A stretch of 64,000 nucleotides of DNA from Notospermus geniculatus. Taxonomy: Eukaryota > Nemertea > Pilidiophora > Heteronemertea > Lineidae. Made by a program: the position numbers and the translations under genes. How positions within the stretch are numbered: the stretch's first letter is position 1; the number at the start of each line of letters is the position of its first letter. The notes beneath the pieces were generated by a model that was given only the letters and a program-made list of their open reading frames with translations, was not told the DNA's origin and made no database searches. Positions 34,018 through 43,736 of this stretch are shown here, in pieces. The stretch lies in NCBI GenBank assembly GCA_002633025.1, contig NMRB01000779.1, positions 13,207 to 77,206 of the forward strand. The letters are read 5' to 3'.

Positions 34018-35715
34018 TCAGATGACGCAGAAGCATCCGCTCTGTCCTTGACCCTGACCGGGTCTTAGATTCAAGCCTCGTTGGTCTGTTTCCCATAAGC
34101 CTGGAGTCTGAATAATCTGCAAGCAAAAATAAGGAATACCTCTTAGTCTTTGAGCCTTAATGTCTTGAACATTAATTCATGTGCTTGTATATTTGACACT
34201 GACTTAAACAGTGACCGACATTGCTTAACAACTCAAGAAAATCACTCTCCGACCTACTTTTTCGACTAATTCTTCAAATGCACATTGGACACCCTCTTTC
34301 GTCTTCGCACTAGATTCTATAAATAACATGTGGTGTTTCCTTGCGAATTTTAAGCCTTCATCTCGCGACACTTCTCTCATATCCTGAAAATAACCAGGAA
34401 AAAGATAATATGACAACCCTACAGCAGCTGATATTGGGTCAAATTGGTTTTGGAGCAAGAACATTACTTGTACCGGTAACCATTTCCATGCCACATGTAT
34501 TTTACATGAGTACTGCTTAAGTCGTATAATAGCATCATTTCCGCAAAGCAAGTTATAATGCAATTTCACTTGAAAACAGCATTAAAATGTCACTTCTGAC
34601 AAAAACCTTTGCATTCTGCATCACAACGTGCTGTCCTGCAATACTGGGTTTCAGAACAAAAGATTAAAACAAAAGATTAACAACTCTGCGAGAAAAAAAT
34701 AGATTTGAAAAACGCAAAAATAATGAGGTGATTTTCATGACATTCTTACCACATCAATTTTATTCCCCACTAACATTTTAACAATGTCGTGTTTTGTGGA
34801 AAAAGTTTCAGTTAGTGTTCTAAAACGTTCCTGACCAGCTGTGTCCTGTAAAGAGTTTGATAATAAATACATACAGTTACTGCAAAGGGCAATTTGAGCC
34901 CCCCTACATCCTTCCATGAAACAACAACCATGATTCCACTGAATGTCTGGAAAGTTAATTTCATTTTGAGGTTGGGATGTATGATTCATTGAAAGCAAAC
35001 TGGAGCATTAAGACTGATAACATTGTGTCAGTAGTCAGTTGTCCACCACTGAAGTTCAACAATCCACATCAAAATTTTCATGGTGATATCAGTGATATGT
35101 GCAGTACATATCACTGATATCACACTTCTGGGAAAAATACAATAAATGGACTGTAACCTGTCATGGAGCCTGCTACCATATTCATATCATATCTGAAAAT
35201 ACACAATATATTCACCTACCCATATTGCCAACTTGGTTTTATTTCCATCAACTGATATTGTCTTTACTTTGAAATCAACACCTGTCAAAATGAATGAATG
35301 TAGGCGATGAGGAAATGCACCATTTCAAAATCCCTGCCCTCCCTCAGTCCCTGTCATAATCCCTGCCCTCCCTCAGTCCCTGTCATAATCCCTGCCCTCC
35401 TTCAGTCCCTGTCATATCTAGGAGTGTGAACATCTCTCTTGGGAACAGGGAAAGATGAAATTGACAAAAAATTAAACAAGTTACTGTGGTGAATTTACAT
35501 TACCAGCATGACAATTTCAATATAAAGCATACCCATGCAAACTTCATCAAAGTTGTCCATTTGGTTATGCTTTGTTAGGCTACGGGTACATACTGTATAT
35601 TAGACTTTGAGATTCTGAGGTAATTGACAGAAGTCAAAGATTCATGTTATAAAATTTACCTATAGTAGCAGCCTGCTCAGGATCAAATGTGTCATCAGTG
35701 AATCTCAACAGCAAA
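34018..35715 (-). CDS. RAB18: Ras-related GTPase Rab18, lacking first exon and an internal segment
   Basis: Minus-strand exons 35660-35715, 35220-35281, 34750-34845, 34258-34383 and 34018-34116 join in frame. They encode LLLRFTDDTFDPEQAATIG, VDFKVKTISVDGNK, G3 motif DTAGQERF, G4 motif NKID, G5 motif SSAK, and GVQCAFEELVEK, IIQTPGLWE with a Cys-rich end CFCVI for prenylation. Rab18 regulates ER/lipid-droplet membrane traffic. Two anomalies: the P-loop exon (GESGVGKS) is not found before the N at 36034, and exon 34750-34845 passes from RTLT straight to ETFSTKHDIV. That skips about 32 residues, including switch II and the YDVT strand, without breaking the frame. As written, the product could not fold as a normal G domain. 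Confidence 0.85.
35332..35414. repeat. 29-bp tandem repeat, three copies
   Basis: CCCTGCCCTCCCTCAGTCCC with TGTCATAAT, in the RAB18 intron. Confidence 0.9.
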
Positions 35716-36033
35716 CTGAAAAGCAAGCATGAGAAGTAACGTTACATTAGAAAGCGGCAAGGCATGCACCTTAGCTACATGTACATGTATGATCTAGGCC
35801 TAATCGTCTATTCATCATCATCATGTTGACAGACCCAGTTCAACCTGCCACTTTTGGTTTCTACCACTAGGCCTAGGCCCCCCTCTGTCCCCGTGTAACG
35901 CCTAACGGCATACGAAAATACAGCAAGCAATGCAATGTGGAATGTCGATGACAGACCTTCATCAGTCATATTGATATCAGTTTGTTTGAGCAACCTACAA
36001 CTTACGCTTTCCGACTCTTATGTCATTGTCAGT

Positions 36034-36034
36034 N
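36034..36034. other. Single ambiguous base between RAB18 and AAR2
   Basis: An isolated N at the point where the 5' exons of both RAB18 (leftward gene) and AAR2 (rightward gene) would be expected but are missing. Confidence 0.6.
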
Positions 36035-36267
36035 CGGCCGGGAAGCACATTTGGTGAATGGGAACAGAAAGGAAATTCGGAAGTGTGCGTGGCGGGCATC
36101 TCTCGTCGTGGCACACTTCGTTACTTCTGATGGTTGGAAAATACTCTTTTTAGGCCGATTGCTGGTAGGCATTTCTGCGTCCTGGACGAGGCCGTCCAGC
36201 GCCGACCAGCAGCGGCAGAACCCTGCAACCTGAGACAACTTAACTCAAAAATGTTTCCAATTTTCAG

Positions 36268-36863
36268 AAAAGGCCGATCGAGATGAAACAAAGCCGACAA
36301 CAGACGATTCGGGACTTCCCACAATGCAACAGAAGCAGGGCAGCCAAATTCGCTTCTCAACACTGCTGAAGAAATATCCCGAAGGAGCTACACCGGCTGA
36401 AATCACGAAATATAGCATGGACTCGAGTTTTGCACTTGAAAAACTAATTGAGGAGAATTATGAATCAGATTCTGATATTCTCGGTGAAATTCAGTTCAGT
36501 TTTATATGTTTTATTGTCGGGCAAGTCTACGATGCGTTTGAACAGTGGAAAAAATTGGTTAATTTGTTGTGTACCTGCGAGGTGGCGCTGAAAGATCGTA
36601 CTGAACTTTACACCCGGTTCATATCCGTCCTCTACCACCAGGTCCAAGAAATACCCAAAGATTTTTTCGTGGATATCGTATCGGCGAACAATTTTCTCAC
36701 CTCGACTCTTCAGATTTTTTTCTCGAATATTGAAAATTGTGACATGGACGCAAGTTTGAAAAAACGTGGATTAGACTTCCGTGAACATCTGACGAAGAAA
36801 TTCAAGTGGGATTTTACTCTAGAACCTGATGAAGATGCACCAGTAGTTGTTGAAACAGAATAA
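36268..36863 (+). CDS. AAR2: AAR2 splicing factor, C-terminal exon only
   Basis: After acceptor ATTTTCAG at 36260-36267 a frame runs to the stop at 36861-36863. It contains YPEGATPAEITKYSMD, LGEIQFSFICFIVGQVYDAF, ISVLYHQVQEIPKDFFVDIV, NFLTSTLQIFFS, HLTKKFKWDF and EDAPVVVE. These are conserved hallmarks of the helical C-terminal domain of AAR2, a U5 snRNP assembly factor that binds Prp8. Roughly the C-terminal half of a ~380-residue protein is present. No N-terminal exon is visible between here and the N at 36034, so the gene is truncated in this assembly or the upstream exon lies elsewhere. An AATAAA overlaps the stop codon. Confidence 0.9.
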
Positions 36864-36867
36864 ATTA

Positions 36868-37045
36868 CAGTGGAACCTCTCTATTAAGGACACCATCGGG
36901 ACTGACAAATGCTGTCCTTAATTGAGAGGTGTCCTGATTACAGAGGTTGAAATGAATAGAAATGACCAGTTTGGGACTGAACATTGGTGTCCTGATTAGA
37001 GAGGTGTCCTCCTGGCAGAGGTGTCCGTTAAGGGAGGTTCCACTG
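36868..37045. mobile_element. MITE with TA target duplication, just behind the AAR2 stop
   Basis: TA|CAGTGGAACCTCTC at the left and GGAGGTTCCACTG|TA at the right, with internal repeats of GAGAGGTGTCC. Tc1/mariner-type target. It starts 4 nt after the AAR2 stop codon, so it should supply 3' UTR. Confidence 0.85.
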
Positions 37046-37208
37046 TAGTTGTTTTTAGTCATCTTCTCGCCTGTCGTATCCAGTGCATACCCAGCGTTTG
37101 CGTGTATCAAGTCCTTATGAGTTCCTTATTTTTTTCAATATGCAGCCATTTCTACCAGCATCATCTCTGATGTATCGAACAGCACCATATTTCTCCGTCC
37201 GGGAACTA

Positions 37209-37435
37209 CTGTAAAGCAAGATAATTTCGCGGCTGGAAATGTTCGCGAATTAAGAATTATAGACATATTCGCGGCAGGATATTTTCGCGAGTCTCTGCCA
37301 TTTTTTCCGTTTTTTTTCACAGTCTATATTTATCACTTGCATGTATTTATATTCGCGCCAGGAAATTTTCGCGACTCATACACTCTCGCGAAATTCGCGA
37401 AAATTTCCTGCACGCGAAATTTTTCTGCTTTACAG
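37209..37435. mobile_element. MITE (TTCGCG-rich family), copy 1
   Basis: CTGTAAAGCA at the left, TGCTTTACAG at the right, TA flanks. The interior has many TTCGCG/CGCGAA words. Second copy at 47178-47402. Confidence 0.85.
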
Positions 37436-37591
37436 TACTTTGACGAAGATCAGTTAAAACGTGGTTCGACAAGACTGTTCAAATCTATCTATTTGAATGA
37501 TCGAAGTCGCCAATAGACATTGTGAGTGTTGTTGCTTCATATAGAAAAATGAGTTGAAGCGTGTTACCTTACCTGATGAAGGGTTAGTCAT

Positions 37592-38147
37592 GCTGAAAGG
37601 GTAAATGTCGTCCTGGGTATATACCGTATTTTTCGGACTATAAGGCGCAGCCTTTTTCCTTGAAGAAGGGTCTAAAATTGGGGGTGCGCCTTATAGGGTG
37701 GTGCGCCTTATACGCCTTATGTATGGATTTCATCAGAGATTTTGGGTGAAATTGGGGGTGCGCCTTATAGTCAGGTGCGCCCTATAGTCAGGAAAATACG
37801 GTACAAAGATTACCCAGGATCTCAATCCTCACTAAAACAATACCCTGGGTGTACTTTAGGTAGCCGAACATCACCCAGCATCGTAATGTGACACCTGGAT
37901 TCAAGGTTGTCTCGCCCGTGGTCACGTGACCGCCTGAAGAATGTCATGAACAGCTGCACTCAACAAGTACCGCGGCGCGAAACCGCGAGATTCCACGGGA
38001 TTTCTGAATAGGACTCGTTCCTAGGCACTGATTGCGGATGCTGGGTGATGTTCGGCTACCGACACTACACCCAGGGTATTGTTTTAATGAAGATTGAGAT
38101 CCTGGGTAATCTTTGTATATACCCAGGACGACATTAACCCTTTCAGC
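37592..38147. mobile_element. 556-bp foldback element with 9-bp target duplication (MULE-like)
   Basis: TIR GCTGAAAGGG / CCCTTTCAGC, flanked by a perfect 9-bp repeat GTTAGTCAT (37583-37591 and 38148-38156). Arms of about 130 bp include GTCGTCCTGGGTATATA, ACCCAGGATCTCAATC and ACCCTGGGTGTA in inverted order. A 9-bp duplication fits Mutator-like elements. No transposase. Confidence 0.85.
37624..37801. mobile_element. MITE nested in the left arm of the MULE-like element
   Basis: TA|CCGTATTTTTCGGACTATA ... TATAGTCAGGAAAATACGG|TA. The right arm of the host element reads GTATATACAAAG (as reverse complement), giving the exact empty site with a single TA. The interior repeats GGTGCGCCTTATA. Confidence 0.9.
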
Positions 38148-38792
38148 GTTAGTCATGGTATAACAGTACGTTGAACTTCTCAAGTGGTGAAGCTAGGCCT
38201 ACATGTATGGCAGCCATTTTTGTTTCGTGATGGAGGTGGGGTTCTGGGAGAAAGAGTAACCCAATGCATCCAATTTTTTCAATAAAAATCGTTGCAAAAT
38301 GCACAATTAACCACTCAAACGTTTTTATATTTAAATAATCATTGCGAAATAAATCATTTTGTGCAAACAAACATCCGTTAAATAAAAATTATATGTGAAC
38401 TATTTCCAGTCTGCGCAAAGTACAACCGCATCACCCTTGACACCATATTATGGTGGTCGAAATTAATCCGCTATACTGACAAGGTACTTTCAATAGCGGC
38501 CCGAAGGTTGCCAAAAGCTTCTGAGTCAAAGACTTGCTGACTCTCGTCAGTTAGAACAGGTGGCAGTGTTCGGACAACCAGTGGGGCGAGGCCTGATTTG
38601 TACCCCCCCCCCCATTTTTATATGACATATCCAAAAGGCGGTGATGTATTTTGGACAGTTATGCCCAGGCAGTTATGTGACAAACACATGCTTGGAAAAA
38701 TTTGTTTCCCAATGCCATGGTGTTTGTGAAGTTTGTAGGCCTTGGCGAGATTTCTAGGTTTTTTGCCATTTTCAAGGGGGAAGTGTGGGGTT

Positions 38793-39078
38793 TAGACTGG
38801 TTCCCGGTCCCAAAATACTAGTAGCTCTGACGGAGAAAGGGACCGGTATTGGGCGGCCATTTTGTGGCAGAAAGCTGAATATGACGTCACAGAGGATTCC
38901 CCTCGGTAGGCCTACTGAGAAACAGCTTACTCACCTCACATCCCAAAATAGCTAACCAATCAACTGGGACGTTACAAATTCAAATTCATAAAGAGCTAGC
39001 CAATCAACTACGTCGTTACATCAGGCAATACCGGTCCATCCGTTAGCGATACTGGGACCGGGACCGGGAACCAGTCTA
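38793..39078. mobile_element. MITE with about 25-bp TIRs
   Basis: TAGACTGGTTCCCGGTCCC pairs with GGGACCGGGAACCAGTCTA. Near the left end it contains GGCGGCCATTTTGTGG. Confidence 0.8.
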
Positions 39079-40045
39079 GGGCTAGGATGGGGTTTTGAAT
39101 TGCCAAGATTTTGAAAATTGGCCAGAGGTGTTCTAAATATGAGTTGCAAGCTTTCCAAAAATAGATGACATGATGTGTGCCATGATGATATTGCCAGCCC
39201 TACATACATTTGAAGATGAAGATGTGAATTCGACGTCGCCCCAGGTGTAGCCTTCATGGTAGCCTGGGTGCCGCACTGGTGAGTGAGACCTGGTACGTAA
39301 TCCCACTGGAGACGAGGTTGACGGTGCGATGGTATATCTTATAAAGTGATGTGGCGGTTCTTGCGAAAATATCTTGCCAATCGTGTGTGAAACTTGATCA
39401 AATTAGGCCCCCAACTCGAATTAATCTTCCTGACACCAGGTTAGTGGTTTAGTGCGTGTTCCTAGCTATCCATTGGATGGTATACCGGTAGAATATCCCG
39501 ATCGGCTGAACATGCTGAATCTGAATGGTTGCGGAGAGACAGAGAAAAGATCATCATCTGCATGCATCATCAATCATGCATTGCATTGCACAGCCATGAG
39601 ACGAGTATGACAGCACATGTTATGATGATGCATGGATGGAGCTGGAGGAGGATTGAGGAACATGTCTTAGGCCCTAGGCCTAGGCCTTATCGCACCTACC
39701 GTAGCACGTGTGAAGCCAGCTAGACCGAAAACTCCTGTCTCCGAACATAGGCCTAACAGAGTTATGATTCTACGACCGGATACATCAATACAAACTCTAT
39801 GGGGACTAGTGTAAACGAAAATTTGCATATCAATAGGGCGAACACGCTGCACTTTTATTGCGAATATCTCGAAAACCTACAGCGAAAATTGCTTTTAATA
39901 CCAAATAGGCCTATTTGTAATGTTCATATAAAACAATAGGTGACTGGACCATTTTGATTGTAATCTGACCAGAACGCATTGGTTTAATTGCTTTTCTTCG
40001 GTGCGATCTTGCATCGCGCCGAACTTGGCTGCCATAATGTTTTGA

Positions 40046-40133
40046 TGACGTCACTTTCGGCGTTTGCCTTTGCTGTCATCGGAAATCGCCGAGTGTTTCC
40101 GATTGCTCAAACTGCGCCTTCTGCGCATGCGCA
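40046..40133 (+). promoter_or_regulatory. Promoter-like cluster: CRE and NRF1-type palindrome
   Basis: TGACGTCA at 40046-40053 and TGCGCATGCGCA at 40122-40133 immediately precede an ATG (40134) with a short unassigned frame to 40379. TCCGATTGCTCAA lies between. Typical of TATA-less housekeeping promoters, but no gene can be assigned on either side. Confidence 0.4.
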
Positions 40134-40984
40134 ATGGTGAAAGTTTATTCCTCCAAGGGCGAAGAAACATCCGATAATTACGACCTTTCGAACCTTCAAC
40201 TCCCAAGTGACCTTTCGCTCCGGAAGTCAACAAACCAATGTACAGGGATATGGCGGCGTGTTTTCACTGTCCTTCAAACTTCGGATTTTAAACGCCTTAC
40301 AAGTGGTCAGATTTTTTGGGCAACGGTAGGAGTGTCATCTAGAACATTGAAACTTCATGATAGGATACTTTTTAAATGATGTCCTGCTTCCAGAGCTTCA
40401 CCAGCAGTGAAAACATTTACCCCTTCTCAGACAGGAGAATTTCCTCCACACAACATGGAGTGCTGAATCACGACGTAGAATATCCCAAATATTCGAAGTC
40501 GTGAATTTCATGACTAGAAGCCAGCCAGGTGGAAAGTGCCCAAACATCAGCGCCCCCGCTGTAGGCAGTGGTAGGCCTGACATGGCGTGCATTTTATGTA
40601 TTGTAAAGGCACTGGCTATACGGGTACGGCAGCCGTACACCAAAATATAAATTCTAGGGATACGTCAGTCTTGTTGTTACAGTGCGCATGCTCAGTTCAC
40701 TGTCGTATCCGAACAATCATTGGCTATTGATACGGCAGAAGAATTGCGCATGCGTAAAGATCTTTCATTCCCGCGCTGCGCCTGCGCAGTTTTCTGCCGT
40801 ATCTTCTCCGAGATGGGCTAGGGATACGGCAGGGCTCTGCACGTGCGTGCTGGGCATGTAGGCTATTCAAATAAAATCTCTCAGAGATCATACGAGGGAA
40901 CTGCACGGAAAAATGAACTTTGGAATTTTTCACAAAAAGAAAAAAAGAACTTTGGAATTTTTCACAAAAAGAAAAAAAGAGAAG

Positions 40985-41095
40985 CAGACACATGGAAAAA
41001 GTGCGGCCACCAGGGATCGAACCCGCCCGGCGCCCAAGATACATAGCCACACGCTCTACCAGTCCATATGAGCCAGCGGGCCAGCTGCTCGATCG
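40985..41095 (-). mobile_element. tRNA-derived SINE head, minus strand
   Basis: Read on the minus strand: GGCTCATATGGACTGGTAGA (A-box-like), then B box GGGTTCGATCCC (complement of 41012-41023). Two copies of a 32-bp A-rich motif containing AACTTTGGAATTTTTCAC (40917-40980) lie next to it. Confidence 0.6.
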
Positions 41096-41734
41096 TGGAA
41101 ATTTTTGGTTGGTTGTGATTGGTACAATCAGCACGGTAAATTATACCAGGCCTAAATAATATTGACACGATTAGACCCTAATTCTGATCCTGACCCCCAA
41201 ATGATGACTGGAAGACTTAGCAAATCGCGCCTCTCGCTAAAGAGGCCGCCATTTACATTGTTTCAAATCACAGTTCATCACTGTTCATTGTTTTGCCTAC
41301 GGCAGCCTAATGACGGAAATGCAAGTTGCTCAATGCGCATGTGCAAAAAACAATGCCGTACCTTTAGCCGATGGGCTTATGCGTACGGCTGCTGTACCCG
41401 TAGACAGTTCGTTTATGTAAACATTGGCCAATAAAAGTAACTAACTTCCAAAAGCCGGATGCGCCTAAACTACTAAGCTACATGTACGTGGGAGGCGGTA
41501 ATGAAGTGATTCAAATCGATAAATTATTGACCACCGATCGTCTTCGCGATCGCAAAAAATCGATGATTAATACACTGACAGTCACCAAAACATTATCATG
41601 GGGCCCTGTCCCATAATTCCCCCTTCTATTGTCATGACGGTCACGTGCTAGTAGTTGACCAATCAGTGTGGGGTTGCATGATAATCTATGTATGGTGATG
41701 TTTACGCAGTGTCAGTGTATAAATCATCGATTTT

Positions 41735-41905
41735 TAGCTCACTGGGGTGAGCTATTACGATGGTGCAGCGTCCGTCGTCCGTCGTGGTCCGTTAGCAGGG
41801 CACGTTTCGTAACCGCTGGAGCTATTGATCTGAAACTTGGTACATATATATCCCTAGGTCACGCCTGTCTCCGTCAACAGCATGCCAGGAGACGCCTTCA
41901 CCGGT
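41735..41905 (+). repeat. Dispersed repeat (GTCCGTCGTC / ACGTTTCGTAACCGC family), copy 1
   Basis: TAGCTCACTGGGGTGAGCTA, GTCCGTCGTCCGTCGTGG, then GTTAGCAGGGCACGTTTCGT and GCTATTGATCTGAAACTTGG. The same order occurs at 57370-57540, and partly at 57750-57880. Confidence 0.8.
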
Positions 41906-42173
41906 AGCGGCTGGGTAGGTTCCAGTTGGCTTGTAGAGAGCATGGTTCTCTGCCAAAAAATACAAGCAATAGATGTACAAGGGATGGGGAACCGACAGTT
42001 ATACGGTCTAGGTTACAGTATTTTTCTCAACGACGGCGACTCTTCCGAAGTGAACATCTTCCTGTTTGCTTGCTCCAGTTTGCTTGCTGTCCATTTTGGT
42101 GGCCCCTTTGCCATCACTTAGGATTGCCGTCTGCTCGCGCATGACGGTAGCCTAATGTCAACATGTTCCTTAC

Positions 42174-42255
42174 CTGCATGCATCATCTGGCCGTCAATGA
42201 CGACCAGATACAGGGTCAGCAGCAAGATTCCTTTGAGAGATGCCGAATACGTCAT
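42174..42255 (-). CDS. Possible signal-peptide exon of an unidentified secreted protein
   Basis: On the minus strand, ATG at 42255 opens MTYSASLKGILLLTLYLVVI, then DGQMMHA, ending at CATGCAG|GTAAGG. This is a charged start, a hydrophobic core of about 13 residues and a perfect donor. No continuation exon was found to the left. Confidence 0.35.
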
Positions 42256-43736
42256 TTCGTCGTGAACATCCCGAACGAATAAGGCCTCAGTTGGCGACAA
42301 TCGTGGGAAGATTTAAAGGCAGCCCATCTACTGATATTCTTCCTCTGCACACACGCGACTTTTGTTCTCCACATGTGGGATTAAATGACGCATCGGTAGG
42401 CCTACAGGTGTAATAGGAAAACTATCTGAGGCAAAAATGTCCTGCAAACGATATGATATTCCATGGTAATATGTTTTCATCTCTAGTCGTTGGTTTCCAA
42501 AGGCCAGGTACTCTTATCCGTTACCGAACAATAGCTTTTAGAACTTTTTTTTTAAAATCTGGTTTTCATTTTCCAGCGTACAGTCGCAGCTTGTGGACTC
42601 CGCGACGTTGTAGGCTATCTATTATACCTTTAATTAAAGCAACATCCTTGTTTAGGCGACCAGACTTATCTCTTTTTGAAATCTCTCCAAATCCTTCCTT
42701 CGGGCTAAAGTTGGTGCGGAGATAATACACAAACACAAGATGCTCATTTGACAACGAAAGAAAAGAGCTTTGATAATGAATTTCTTGAAATATCTTCATT
42801 ATTTGTGGACGCGGGTCTTTCGGTGCGTATTACTCAATGGGGAAATTTTAAGACTCCATAATTACAAGTGCAAACATTTAGACTTGGAAAGAAAATCTCT
42901 TGGACGAAAGCTATTTCCATGTCCTTTTAAGTAGATCTTGCGGGTTTTTCAGACACGTGTATTTTGGAACCATCAAGATGTGGTTTAAAGGGGCGGTTGT
43001 CTACTGCAATTGTTTCGAAGGGGCACGTACTGCAGGTGATGACGTGGAGAAGAATTCAAGCCTGATGTGCAAGGAAAGAATGTTCCTTTGAAAAAGAGAT
43101 AACACTATCATTTATTGATATGAAAACCATGTATATTGAAAGTAAAGGAATAAGCTGACGTCAGTTGGTAATAGATAATCATAAATAATCTTTATTAACC
43201 TTGATTTGTTAAAAATAATATCTACGATTTCATCACACCACGGGTCAGGTCATGGGTGAAGCATATACTGTAACTTCAACTTAAAGCGATTGTTATAACA
43301 ACTGACAACTTTTAAAAAGTCAAGTTTTTGGCAATATTATGGCACTAAAGTTGAGAGGAATGTTTATGAAATTAATACCCCATGGTATACAGACATGTGA
43401 CACATAAAATTAACAAGTGAAAAATACACTACAAATGAGTATCTCTCTATAAAGTTTAGACAAAATAGGCCTACTTAAAAAACATTGACATGATGGACGG
43501 CAGTTGTACATGTGTGGATACAAGTTAATTTCTTAACAACAAAAGTATACATGTATGACAAAATGAATAGCTGTAAACATTGTTCTTTTGTGAAGTTTCT
43601 GAGGAATCATGCATATTCAGAGTAACAAAGAGATCTGTGGAGCCTGTCCTTCTTGGTATGTCCTGCACAAGGCATTCAGCCGAATGCACTTCACCTGCAA
43701 GTAGCATGATTGAATCAAAGTGGAATATCTGGTCTT
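42256..43736. other. Non-coding stretch
   Basis: No gene supported. The part next to 43737 should be the 3' UTR of the TPR gene on the minus strand. Confidence 0.4.
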
